A stretch of DNA of 64,000 bases from Flammula alnicola (taxonomy: Eukaryota > Basidiomycota > Agaricomycetes > Agaricales > Strophariaceae). Position 1 is the first letter of the stretch; each line of letters starts with the position of its first letter. Made by a program: the position numbers and the translations under genes. The stretch spans positions 1-64,000 of the forward strand of contig JADNRV010000272.1 in NCBI GenBank assembly GCA_015499995.1, read 5' to 3'. Of the stretch, positions 11,466 through 22,962 are shown in pieces. The notes under the pieces were generated by a model. That model saw only the letters and a list, made by a program, of their open reading frames with translations. It was not told where the DNA came from and did not search any database.

Positions 11466-12850
11466 TCATACATTGTCCAAGGGGTTCAACCGCGGTGGTA
11501 CCTCGTCCAGCCAACTGTCCATCAAGTTCCAAACAGTCGTTTGCTCCTCGGTCCAATCATCTCTCTTCTCAAGGACACATGACCCACAGAGCCCTTGCTG
11601 GGGCTTATATACTCCATCGTCGTCAATCGCGGGTTGGATGACGAGCGGCATCTACGTTTCAGCAAATACATCAGTGCAGCCCATGTGTGACGTCGCAGGG
11701 GGAGTGAATAGATTGAAGTTCTAAGTCACACGAACATCACGAGTGTGACAGAGAACGAGTTCTATGTGATGAAAGAGTGCGAGTGCGAGTGCTTCTCTAA
11801 GTCGTTTACTTAGACGACGCAATCGCTATCAGTGTTCAATGAGGCGCGTCATCACTGGCAAGGCCATGCATATTTCGGAATCAGCAGGCGACGATACTGG
11901 CCGAGGGCTCTCCGTAGGCGCAGATTGAGACTCCGCCGTTCTGCTACGGTGACCCACAGTGACCACGATCGAATCGGTAAGTATCTACTGAATCGCGTCC
12001 ACTCGACAAAATAGGTTCGGATTCAGTCTGATCCACTTGTGGGCCCATCGTACTTGTGGTGGTCCCATCTGATACGTCGAATTCGGTCGAGGTGACCAAA
12101 CTATACAAGATCGCTTTGCGTGCCTGCTCGGGAGTGAATATTCCAAGTTCAATGATCTGCGTGTGAGGTTATGGAGCACTCACGGCCTTAAAATTGAACT
12201 GTGTTGCCACAAGCAACGCATCATATAACGGGTGGTTGTGGGTGAAGGCGCCGGGGTCTGTAGGGAACATCCCCTCAAAGATTTCGCCGGCTGCCCTGTG
12301 GAGACGAGGATAATCGAGCTGCTGGGGCTGGATACACGCAATATGGATGTGACATGGGTGAAGGAAGAATCCTTACCCAGGGGCCTGGAAATCGTGTAAA
12401 TCCGGTGAGTTTGCTTCAGACGATTTCATCACGGAGGCGCTAACTATAGGAAAAACATTCCGCGAACCGTCAAATTGCACACACACCAATCGACATGCGC
12501 GCCCCAAGCCACAAATTACAAAACACTTACAGTGCCTGCAGAAGTGCCTCAACGTCAGTAGCCCTGACATGTCGCTTCGGCTCGACGACAACATGTTTCA
12601 AATGGTTGTCGTCCAACGTCGGAGTTTCCGCGGAAATCGTGCCATTCTGTGAGCCTGAGGAGATCTTTTTTTCGGCTAATCCAGAGAAGAATCGTGAATG
12701 TCGGGACACCAGTGTGTGGTGAACTTTGAATCGTTGGACTTCGACATCTAGAATAAGGGAACCGTCTTCAAACCAATAGATCGGGTGGTTCAGGAGATGA
12801 TAGCCTCCTTGGCGTCGTTCATGATGAGCTTTGAAGATCGAAGAGGGCCT
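11466..12850 (-). CDS. BTB/POZ-domain protein (basidiomycete type)
   Basis: Minus-strand exons encode the start of a BTB fold: HPIYWFEDGSLILDVEVQRF followed by KVHHTLVSRHSRFF near 12.80-12.65 kb, the typical basidiomycete BTB signature in which a ligand strand leads into the K-V-H-x-x-x-L segment. Introns with GTAAGT donors follow at about 12539 and 12387, then an exon with LDYPRLHRAAGEIFEGMFP and one with TPEQARKAILYSLVTSTEFD. The last exon (11651-11466) ends with CGSCVLEKRDDWTEEQ, common at the C-terminus of this family. BTB domains mediate dimerisation or cullin-3 binding; the role here is unknown. The exact start codon is unresolved because no in-frame ATG lies directly upstream of the HPIYW exon. 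Junctions between 11.65 and 12.05 kb were not resolved, so a lesion there is possible. Confidence 0.65.
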
Positions 12851-13107
12851 GCACTGTGAGGCAAGGAGTCAACGTGATGGCGAAAGTTGAAACGATAAGA
12901 TCATCTGTTAAATAATACTTTCGATATTTTTCAAACTTCAGTCACGTGCTACAACATTGACTACAATGGTCCTGGAAGGGATAATCGATACGGCTGAATA
13001 GTATCATCCCTCTGTATCATGAAATTCCTATTCAACACAACAAAACAGTGGTTCCTTTTACCTGTAACTTTTAACATTTTCGAGGTTATTACAGTCATGA
13101 ATCCGAA

Positions 13108-13839
13108 TCAAGCCAAGTTCGCCGTGATAGTCAATCTATCAAATTTACGTCCGTTATAAGGCCGCCGGCGTAACGTTAGGAATAGATCGAATGCTTGCTC
13201 ACCTATGAGACCTATGCGAAATAGAATCTTTATACATGCGTCTCACTTCGAAGTATCCCGAAATTATATCTGGAAGCATCATGAACACAGCTTGTATGGC
13301 CACAACTGCTGGGGAATTCGTCAATATCACCACTTCTCTGTAGTAGAGAATATAGATTGCGAGAATCGGAACTGAATGTGCAAGGGAGAATATGATGGGT
13401 CCCATAGCACGAATGCGCTCCTGAAGAGAGTGCCATATATAAATGAAGAGGAAGTAATGACAAGCAAAAATTACAGACCAGAAGAGTATCTTCGTCCAAA
13501 CCTTCCAACGCCTGGCTTGTGGTCAGGATAATACAGACCCCCCAGCTAGCACAGATAGCTTGCTCTTTATAGAGGTGCCATCTATTTCTCATTGTGAGAT
13601 ATTCAGGCCCAAATTATTCAATGTCTCCTGGACGTACATTGTAACAGGGACAACCTGGGGTCATAAAGTAAGAAATATGGTGCATGCTCAGAATCCAGAT
13701 ACATATCTAGGGCTTAAAACATACATACCATCTCCAGTGCCTTGCGACGTCGTTTGATTAAATGGTTGAGTAGCAGTTGTCCACCAAGCGTCGGTAATTC
13801 CAGTGCGTGACAAACATTACTTGGAGGGATGAGGGCCAT
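13108..13839 (-). CDS. Small multi-span membrane protein, unknown family (copy A)
   Basis: Exons 13839-13729, 13654-13638, 13511-13203 and 13135-13108 give a continuous 154-aa frame; exon 2 is only 17 nt. The N-terminus (MALIPPSNVC) is polar, followed by a basic segment (LIKRRRKALEM). At least three hydrophobic stretches follow, e.g. ILFWSVIFACHYFLFIYIW, IIFSLAHSVPILAIYILYY and VVAIQAVFMMLPDII, so it is probably an integral membrane protein. I do not recognise the family. The whole unit, including introns and about 170 bp downstream of the stop, recurs in inverted orientation at 34324-35225 at roughly 90% identity. Both copies keep open frames, which argues for selection or recent duplication. 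The 125-bp intron 2 is long for this window. Confidence 0.6.
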
Positions 13840-14099
13840 TGCTTCGCATGGCAAAACGAGGACCAGGCTATCAAGGGTGGCACTTAAGTGTTATTACTAC
13901 AATATAAAATTTAGTTCTCAGAATTCAAAGACAATTATTGAAATTAGAATCAGTTCTGGAGCAAATGCACATGTCCTCAATATACTTAAAGAAATACTTA
14001 GAATTTGAAAAGATTTGGCCGGAAGAATGCTGACATGATTTATATCAGTCAGCATGTACTGGACTGGACATGATGACTGTATGGCATCACATCAGCATC

Positions 14100-17000
14100 C
14101 GAGTTCGGCACTGCAGGATCTAAATATAGATCTCTGTACTCCATAGTAAGCGATACTCCCTTGCCTCTCCCTTGCCTCTCCCGACCTCGGAGGCCCTCAA
14201 AAAGCATAGATAAGTTATTGTTTCATTTTTATTCACATTTTCTAACAGTTCTTGAGTGTTAATAGGTATTACATGAATCGAGCAACGTGCACTGCAACGT
14301 CGTGTGCCCCTTGCCTCGTTGAGGTATGTGGGCCGACTAGGGAACAATGCGAGTGGAGTGGAGGGTATCAGAGTATATGAGTGGAGACCCTGGCAGAGGG
14401 AGACCAGCCAGGTATGTGACAAATCGAGTTGAACAACACGATTTGCTTATATTCATTCTCCCTTCACCCCCTCGCCTAACCCATCCCAGGTACTGCCAAC
14501 ACCACCCCCACTGCTCTTTGCCAGCAGCCCAACCACCTGGTTGCTTCAGCACCATCACCGGCAGCAGCAGTGTTTGGCCACTGCCCCAACGCCCACCCTG
14601 TCCACCCATCGCTGCCCTACCCCCTTTGCCTTCTTCTCCACGGCTAATGCCAGGGTCCGCTCAGGTCATGTGAGGAGAAGCGCAGAGACCTTATCGCCTC
14701 CTCGACGAACATGCCCATTTACACGGTCTTGGTTCTACCTCGTTGCATATACCATGCACATCCACCTGCATGCTGCGCAGAACAGACGGCAGCACCAACT
14801 CACGGGACATTTGTCTCGTGTGTGGGCTCTCGTCTCGCTTGCCTGGCATGCAGCACCAGGCTAGCAATGGCGTCGACCCCAAATGGACAAGACATGGCAG
14901 GATCGAGGGTCGATGAGGAGGGCAGTGTGTTGGCGAAGAGCCAAGGGTCCAACGTAAGAGTTCACTAATCGATACACTGTGCCGTGTACTCACCTCATCC
15001 CATCCAGCGATAGCGAGGACAGGATGACAGTGGTGATTTGTTGACTGATCGCCATCTGCTAACGACCTGCCACATCGCCTCGAAAGCCAAAACCAAGAGA
15101 TCTCCTAGCGTCTCAGGTCAGCTGAGCACGAAGTTCACCATCTCTGCACTGTCGAAGCTCATCCAACATCCTAACCGACCACATATCACCCTGCCCATCA
15201 AGTTTCCGACCACGCCGACGGTCCGATCATCGCCGCGGGTCTCGACTCCGTGCATACACATGTCGCATCAATTGGATGCAATGTGAATCGTCCTGTGACA
15301 GATGCACGGTGGTGGATGCAAGAGGCTTCGTTGTGCTGGAGACGAGAAACGGAGAGCATCATGGTAAGCAGGCTGTTCGTTGGCTGCCGTGACCTACAAC
15401 TCACCTCTGCCCTGTTTCCCCAGCCCAGCCATCACTCCGCAGACCCATGCACATCCGTTCGAGACAAAGGCTGTCACAAGCAAACCGTCTTGGCAACTAG
15501 GGCTCATAAACGCACCCAACATTTGTGGAGTGGACGGATGGATGTAGGCGATAGGTGGGCGGGGGAAAGCCGACGAGGTAAGTATCTAGAACATGGTATA
15601 TGATAGATAGGTCGAGTACTCACCTTTCTTCGCATTTCCCAGCCGACAAGACCTCCATTCGCAACCCACGGCTCGGCTGCAACCTCTACTCCTCCAAACA
15701 TCAGGCGCGACACATGCGGCGTGCGCTTGAGGGCTCGGTACGACAGGCTGTTGGGTTTGACCAAGGCGGATGGAGATGGTAAGTGGTCATTTTCAGCAGG
15801 AGAACGAGATCGGCGTACTGACGTGCTTTGTTTCTTTAGCCTCTCATCCTCAATGACGACCTCAGCACTGCTGCACACGGGTCAGCAAATCCATTCGCTA
15901 ATGAGATACAGCGCTTACTCACGTAGATGACACAGATCGTGAAGAACTGGGATATAAAAGCTGCAGGTCCTCACCAGCGCTGCAGCTTCAATGATGGAGC
16001 CGCGCTGGCGGCCCGTCCATCGATGATACTGCAGCGGCAGGTGGATTGACGCTGATGCCATGACGCCGCGCATGCGATGATGACGACAACACAACGGTGG
16101 GTGCATCAGTCTATATGGACATCATCGTACCCTAGCCAATCACAGAACTCGCAGCAGAACATTGTCGGTGTGCTGCCTTCAACGCCCTTCGCACAGCCAA
16201 CGCAGACGACGCTGCCGACTGCCAGCGTAATCCAGAGACAGCAACATCATCGTATGCCGTCTCTATCTGCCCAATTTTTCCCGAAATGTAGCGAGGTTTA
16301 GCACCATCCTTTCGCGTATTCGTCTCTCGTTCAGTCGCCTATTCACAGACCCGAGCATAACCCCTCTTCGCCATCCTCCGGGTATTGAACTCGCCGCTTC
16401 CTCTCGGCGCACTGGGTGGCCATGGAGCATGGCTTACGCAATATTATTCAAGTGCGCCTTCAGGGTACTCGATGAATGACCCTCGTGTCACGCCGCAAAG
16501 TTACATGTCTCCTCCTATGTCTCAGCTTTAGACATGGGCTGATGGGAGTCTGGGCGATTTGTTTCTGTTACATGGATGCAATGAACGTTCGGGTTCCAGT
16601 ATTGCTTCGACCTCCCGCAACCCACGTTTATTGCTCGGTTGCGGTAAGGAGATTAAATCATTACTCGCGATGGACGTTCAGGCTTCAAGCTCGATGACTG
16701 CCCTACAGTCAAGCTGGCAGAGGAAATATTCATGGCAGTGGAGAGTGGCGAGAGCATCTACCTGTAGTACGTAATATCCTACCCACACTGGTGGGTTCTC
16801 GGTGTGTGGTCGTGTAGAAGATTACAACCCAGGACTTGTGTCTTTCCCCTCGTTGCTGCTCAAGGCTGACATTCTTTATATTATGCGCCTGCGATGCCCC
16901 CTTCTTGTATCTCATATTTGTGCACATTTTCTCCTCCGTCGGACCGTCCTGCTTTTCTTTCGTTTACCTATTTTCTTTGTCAGAATGTGTCTGTTGTAAC

Positions 17001-17120
17001 ATCTTGTGCTCTTTATTCCTGTACAGAACACGCGCGTCCACCTAACCATCTCTTCCTGTACCTCCGCGTACCTCCGGAGACGAGTTTGGATCTAGTGTAC
17101 CGCCTGTAAGGATGCTAGCT
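14100..17120. pseudogene. Decayed region with relics of a multi-exon, low-complexity protein gene
   Basis: The plus strand has several near-perfect intron signals in order (donors GTAAGA at 14955, GTAAGC at 15364, GTAAGT at 15576 and 15780, each with a CAG or TAG acceptor about 55-75 bp later). The intervening exons rich in Ser, Pro, His and Gln have stops in all frames when joined. A plausible C-terminal relic (PQSYMSPPMSQL then stop) ends at about 16529. A pyrimidine-rich stretch at 16.9-17.1 kb could be an old untranslated region. The pattern fits a degenerated gene, perhaps for a low-complexity regulatory protein, but no domain is recognisable. Confidence 0.35.
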
Positions 17121-17814
17121 AGACCTTGCTTGCAAAATTCGGCGCAATTCATTTGAAAATCTGATTTAGACGTTAGCGATTTGGAGAGCAATGCACTTGG
17201 TAGGCTCCGTCCGAGGCGAGTGGGTATGATCCGTATGCCTTGAGTGCATCGGCTTTACTAAGTTGTGGTTCTGTTTGAGTCGACATCGCTCCGTGTTGCG
17301 CAAAGAGATAGTTGCCGAAGACCCTTGAAGCCGTGAGGCTTGAACTGGTTATTGTTCACCAATTCTTGCAGAAGTCTGAGGCTACGATTGTCAATGTAGT
17401 TAATAGTCTGCTATCGATCTGCGATCTGCAATATATGATAGTAGTATGAATCGTTCCGCCACTGGCAGCATTTATAAATTCTGCGTGCGGCAAATGCAAC
17501 CAGTGAAGTAAGTCGTGGGTCCAACTAGTAGATTTCGAGAGGCTATTCTGTTGCATATTGGTCAAATGATTGCGTGTATATTTCGGCGTCACCTGGAGGC
17601 GGATTCAGTGGAGTTTGGAGAAAAAAGGTCCTCACCTTGATGATCTATATCCTGCCAAAGGTTGGAGTTGTGGGAGAGGCAATAGTGACACGACTAGTAG
17701 CAGGCATGGCGGTTTCATGGTACATAAGTACGTACTACTTTAAACTTGAAGTATTACTTGAAGTATTGCGAAAACGCAGACGTCACATGACTATAGATAA
17801 GATAAATACAGCCA

Positions 17815-18021
17815 TCAAACAAACATGTACAAAATTTCCCTCAGTTTTGATGCCAAAGGGTCCTCCTGCAGAAGTCGGGTTAAAAACGAAGCCCCTAAAG
17901 GGTCCTCGTAATCGTACACCGTAAAGAAAGAAAGTGTGCTGAAAAAAGCGAGCTTGAACCAGAATTTACAGTTCATGAGAGACGATAATGGGCGACCTGG
18001 ATAGTCCGCTGGAGGGTTCAT
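17815..18021 (-). CDS. Orphan leader exon, 68-aa open frame sharing its N-terminus with the 34.2 kb gene
   Basis: From the ATG at 18021 the minus strand encodes 68 aa. The first about 37 residues (MNPPADYPG, then CKFWFKLAFFSTLSFFTVYD) closely match the N-terminal leader of the chimeric gene at 34214. The next residues (YEDPLGASFL...) do not match that gene's body. The TATA-like promoter (GAGTATAAAATCCGTC directly before the ATG) is shared with 34.2 kb. The hydrophobic leader could be a signal anchor. This may be a solo 5' exon whose body was lost, or a donor of the leader module. Function unknown. Confidence 0.45.
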   Translation of the reverse strand: MNPPADYPGRPLSSLMNCKFWFKLAFFSTLSFFTVYDYEDPLGASFLTRLLQEDPLASKLREILYMFV

Positions 18022-18084
18022 GACGGATTTTATACTCTCTTCTCCTAACTCTATGCAATCAATGCAATGGTCCTTTGCATGCAC

Positions 18085-19480
18085 AGCCTGCCCTCTCCGC
18101 CCAAATATAGATCTATATATATCATGGTTCCGTGTTCCCTCGGTCGTCCCCTAAAGGCCTCAAGGCCTCAAGCTTCAAGCTTCAAGGTGCATCGTGCCAT
18201 ATCGATATTCCTTAATATGGTGCTAGTATATAAGGTAAGATGGTTATCCCGTGCATTGTGAACACAACGTTGAACAAGGTTGAGATCGGCGGATTTGTCA
18301 CTTCTTGGTGGCCACGTTATTGGAATTCTGAACAATTATGGTTGCTCTCCAGTGCGGGTGAATGCCCCGGTTATCTTGAGGAAGTCAATGAGAGCTCAGG
18401 CACCAAAAACGGCATCGAAGCTCTCATTGAGTAATGGGGCATTCACGCGCACGCTCCCACACAACCAACCACCCCAAACCGCCTTTACACGGGTTTACAT
18501 TTTGCTATGATAAGATATCTGTCCCACGTCTATGATGAAGCTCCTCTGAGCGATACGCGTCTCCTACCCAGCCGTCGTTTCGAGGTAGGAAGAGTCGACT
18601 TCTGAGATGCAGTACGTAGCCAGACCTGCATCATGATGACAAATTTCATCAAAATTATTCAAACTCCCAAACTTAATCTCTTCCAACCAAAGTTGCAGGG
18701 TTTAAAGTATGGGCAATTACTGATTGCATGAGACATGACCGCAGGGTGAATTTTTGTTAACCCATTTAGTACGACGGATGGGTTGGAGCCTGAGCGATAT
18801 GCTCCTTTGGCAAAACTTTATTTACATAAGGTTCACTCCGGAGCCCAGTGAGATCAGGTTCTGGGTAGAACCAGTCAGATCTGTGATGGTCAGGTATTTC
18901 AGGTGTAACTGAATCATATTCCATTTATTATCAGATTTATCCGGTCTAATCCAGTCTGAGCTGCTCAGTAAATCTGGATTTTGGAAACACCGCTGCACAT
19001 GACCGTGTGTGCGACGGCAACCACCGAACATGACCTAAGCGCTCCTGGCTGTTCGGCCAAGCTTCGGCAGGTGATAAATTTGGCAGTGCTTGTCAGCTGC
19101 CTGCCCCGCCGTGTTCGTTGGTCTCTTAAACCAGGTAACACCCACTGTGGAAGTTCCCGCTGTTTGTAAAAAACATATCGCCCTAGTATGTATTACAGCT
19201 GAAGGCAAAACGATAGGCCACCTCAGAATCCAGATCAAAACTTAGGCAGTGCGGACTCTCAATTTCTACATGATGGTCACAGTGACCGGTGACATCAGTT
19301 CGGAGGTTGAAATTTCATTTCGGCTGCCTTCAGGTCCCAATTTGGCGATATCCCAAAATGGATCGTGAAGAGACGCTGAGACTGCTTCCATCTGAGTGAA
19401 TATCAGCACAAGCGGGAAAAGCGGGTGAGCCTGGGTGAAAGTCCGCCGGGAACGCTGAGAATGGCAAGCTACCCAGCCTT
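18085..19480. other. No gene recognised
   Basis: Open frames are short and motif-free. Nothing resembling an exon chain, tRNA or repeat array is visible. Confidence 0.4.
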
Positions 19481-19486
19481 AGCAGA

Positions 19487-19632
19487 ACATATACTCTGGC
19501 TGTCTCTGCATGTCTGGTCACCGTTCCGGGACACTTGGCAAATTTTTCACAGGGACCACGTCGGCCAATATGGTCTTTGCTGGGGACGAAAATATTTGTA
19601 GGGGAAGGTCGCATTCCCGTGAAGGTCGAGCT
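19487..19632 (+). pseudogene. Fragment of the SMP-30-like lactonase last exon
   Basis: About 145 bp matches 8365-8568, the end of the intact SMP-30-like gene. The copy retains the LGKFFTGTTSANMVFAGD segment but has internal deletions of about 15 and 45 bp, and upstream exons are absent. The similarity continues without a break past the old stop codon into the downstream convergent lactonase, showing that the two loci share one ancestral arrangement. Confidence 0.85.
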
Positions 19633-19747
19633 TTGAGGCAATGTACGATACAATTTCGCCCTCCCTTCTGCCTGGGTTCTCTCTTGGTTTTTTGTGGACG
19701 GAAGTTTCTTCAATATAATACGTTATCAACTAACACGACTCGAAAGC

Positions 19748-21177
19748 TTATACAAAAACAAAACTTGTTCTGTTAGCAATCTCCACATTCCTCGCCACTT
19801 CCGTGAGGTAGCGACCACCATTGACCCTCTGAAAAACTGCGACTCCACCGTCCACGTTAGCCCCAGCGATCAAGAACTCGTCCCCGCCATCCGCGACGCG
19901 CCCTAACGCCATACTGCGAATCTGCCGGAGGCCAGTGAAGACTTGAGCGTGGAGCGTCAATGCTCCGCTGATTTGGTTGACAACCCGAGACCCTCCTCCG
20001 ACTTCGGCTCTTGCTTCTAGGTCACTGCCTTGCCACTGTCTCGCGTGCATGCGGCGCTTCGCGGACGAGGAAGCAGCAGTGCTGTTACCGCCAGCAGCTA
20101 CCGTCGAGTTCTTGAATTCGAAGATGGCAATCGAGTCCCCACGTGGATCGAACTCTGGCCCCAGATTCCGATTGCTAACGTAGATCAGGGGATCGGGGAA
20201 CTTGTCTGACGCCTCCGAGATGAGGATTTCGGCGCCGGCGAAGGACGCATTGGCGGGCGCGTCCTGGGGCACGATGGAGACGTTGGCGAGGAGGGGAAAT
20301 GTCATGCCGTTAGGGGCGGCGGGGATTTGCTGGGCCGTTAGGGTTGAGGTCTTTTCGTTGACGGTGAAAAGGATGCCGTCTGGAGCGCGTCAGTGTGGCA
20401 CTGGAGAAGCGCGAAACAGGTAGTGCTCACTTCGAATGGCCATGTGGCGCGGTCCATTTCCAGGTGCGACGTCGATCTGGCCTTGGACTCTGAACTTTCC
20501 GGGCTTTCCGTCATTGACGAGCCGCCAGATCTTGTCCGCGCCCTGCATTCGAACAGGAAATTCGTGATTTTAATCAAATAAATCTATTCAGAACGTACCA
20601 GATCCGACACAAATACTTCTCCGTTGTGCTCTAGTGACATGTGAGGATTTGAAGGGCCTCCATTAACCGAGAAGTCGACGACTGGCGAGTCTTTTTCGAA
20701 ATGCAAGGGATCGTTTGGTAGAGTGGCAACGAGGGAGCAACTGGCCGAGCCGAACTTTATCCAACGATGTTCAGAATCCCCAAGCGACTTGGTACTATTG
20801 GTAGGAAGAAGTAACTCACATTCATGGCAGACACCTCCCCAGTCGACAGCGGGTTGGTGAACGTGGGCCCAGAGCCACCTGTTGAGACCGTGTCTACCAA
20901 TTTTAATCCACCGACCGCATCCACGATGAAAGACTGAAGGTTTCCGACCGGTGAAACCTCGTTCACAGCACTTCGCCCCGTGTCAGTTCTTGAACGCAGA
21001 AAGCGACCGCCTCACTCACTAAAGAATGCTCGAATTCTGCGGGTGCGAAGCGATCCATGATGGATTCGCTCCCGTTGTTGTTTGCTTTGTGAGTGTTAAA
21101 GAGGAAGTGTCCGTATTGAAGACGTAGGTTGCAATGAATGTCGAGAAGCCACCGGCGAGAATGGTGAAGTTGACCAT
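19748..21177 (-). CDS. Lactonase, seven-bladed beta-propeller (6-phosphogluconolactonase-type fold)
   Basis: Exons 21177-21020, 20970-20820, 20754-20599, 20542-20431 and 20379-19748 give 402 aa in one frame. The start is typical of the fungal family: MVNFTILAGGF...YVFNTDTSSLTL. GANPSWIASHPQNSSILYAV, NGGPSNPHMSLEHNGEVFVSDLG, WRLVNDGKPGKF and PGNGPRHMAI are the usual propeller segments. No signal peptide is seen, so it is probably intracellular. Family members hydrolyse sugar or aromatic-derived lactones; the related carboxy-muconate cyclase at 50.9 kb shares the fold. Its 3' third is duplicated as a fragment at 8682-9022. The convergent neighbour downstream is the broken SMP-30 tail. Confidence 0.87.
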
Positions 21178-21239
21178 CGTCAGTCGTCAATGCTGCACGC
21201 AGCGGTTATTAAAGAAAGAATAAGAATAAGGGGCACTAG

Positions 21240-22290
21240 GCTTAATTAGAGGAGACAGAAAGAAGAAGGGAGGAAGAAAATGAACCTATTTAGCTGCATC
21301 CGAGAACAATGCGCGGCGAACGGCGACTCCGGTGGCCCATTCATAACAATGATTTTGGTTGTACCAGTAGGTTGACGATCGATTCCTTTCTTCACATGCT
21401 GTGCTTGTCAATTGGATGATTTTAAAATTGGATGATGTCGCCGAAGGAGCGAGAAAAGAGGGGCAACGAGAGGCGCCGGTGAAGTCGATGGTGATGACCG
21501 TGATCACGATTGGCGGAGGATGAGCTGCCGGAGTTTCCCGAAACACATACGTCATCACTTACCAAACTCGTACACGCCAATCAACTTGATCTCAGACTCC
21601 CATCTGGCCGCGCTCGCCCACTCTCGTCTGCTCTCCGTCGTCCTCCAACGTCCGTGTATAGGGTTCATATTTACCCCTTGATCGAACTCGCATTCGCAAC
21701 GTATGGAGTTTACTCCTGTCTCCGCGCTCGCCTGGTGGAACCTGTTCGTTCCGACGTGCCCTGGAGTCTTGTTTCATGCATAATCAGTCCAGCTCGTCCT
21801 TCAAAGCTTCACCGTCCATCGCTCACCATCATCTGCGACGTTGTCCAGTGTCCATGTAACCCTGCGTACCGTGCGGGTTTGATTCCTGCATCTGCTCTTT
21901 CCCGGTGAAACACGTTCAGCCAGAAGCTTTCGACCCGCCTTGCAGCTTCTTTCACCACCCAACATTCCTTCGTATGTCATTTAGTCCTCGAAAAAACATC
22001 TATATTTCCCTAACGTTGTTTCTGTGAAATACATTGTGAAATCATGTTCGATATGTGGCTCGGACTCTCAAAGTCTCCACCTTTCGTTCTTCAATTTCCA
22101 TGTCCCACCTCTATACGCGAGTATAAATATCTCCACCATTCCTAGCCTTAACGTTCCATTTAAATCATTCAGAACTTCGCCGTCAGGTATTTCTAAAGCC
22201 GAATGGCTGTATACATAAGCTTAAAGCAAGATACATAAGCAAGATACCCACCGCTTTGCTGGTACTTCGTTCTATTCCTGCAGTGAAGCC
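21240..22290. other. Intergenic between lactonase and zinc-finger gene
   Basis: Nothing codes convincingly here. A short imperfect direct repeat (ATACATAAGC twice) lies at 22210-22245. The two flanking genes diverge, so their promoters probably lie inside. Confidence 0.45.
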
Positions 22291-22304
22291 ATTAAACTAA
22301 ACTG

Positions 22305-22898
22305 ATGCCCGTCGACCACTTTTGTATTTCCTGCTCGAAAACTTGTGCGACGATATCGGCCATGAGGAACCATTGTCGCGCAAAACGCATGTTCCAAACC
22401 ACCTTGTCTGCGAGGCATGCGATAACTCGTTCTCGTCAGGGGAGGCCTTGGAATCGGTTCGTTCATGCAGTTTTCTCTCAATGCTCAGACTCAGCTGTGT
22501 CTTCTTCATAGCACATTAATTCTCCTAGGCATGCAGACGACGTTGCTTCTGATAGCGGTTCTGATTCGGACGAGAACGCTTTTTGCGATGGGTGTGGACG
22601 TCAATTTATCGACGTGATGGCCTTGAACCAGCACCGAGCACATTCTTCAAATCATCACTGGTGTTTCCAATGTTCGCGAGACTTCGAGTCGGTTTCTGCT
22701 CTTCTGCAGGTGCGTATGGCTGCCGTGTATTGTTTATTCAATGCTCTTGTCTGCAATATTCATCTGTAGCACCAAAACTCACTTGCCCACGTTGGACGAG
22801 ACCTCAAATGCCCTTTCTGCCCGGGAATGTCCAAGAATCCTGCTGGGATGCGTGCACACATTGAATCAAATTGCACTAAAATCAACGTACGGCGTTGA
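22305..22898 (+). CDS. C2H2 zinc-finger protein, probably frameshifted
   Basis: Exon 1 begins MPVDHFCISCSKTC...AMRNHC and, one frame over, continues as THVPNHLVCEACDNSFSSGE. An A-run (GCGCAAAACGC, about 22380) is one base short of joining them. Later exons read cleanly: acidic DSGSDSDENAFCDGCGRQF and MALNQHRAHSSNHHWCF, QCSRDFESVSALLQ, then after an intron HQNSLAHVGRDLKCPFCPGM, ending CTKINVRR and a stop at 22898. The CxxC and HxxxH spacing is that of C2H2 fingers common in agaric genomes. It may bind nucleic acid, though targets are unknown. The frame break in exon 1 suggests a pseudogene, a sequencing error, or a splice I missed. It converges on the gene ending at 22963. Confidence 0.5.
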
Positions 22899-22962
22899 CT
22901 TTCGCAGAAGACCGGAATGTGCATGGTTGTCGTGATAGGTATCGTCGGACATCTCATTCTCG

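Noticed and set aside
13230..13592. 120-codon frame RNRWHLYKEQAICASWG...
   Set aside because: It is mostly intron 2 plus an alternative frame of the membrane-protein exon; the hydrophobic frame is supported by both duplicate copies.
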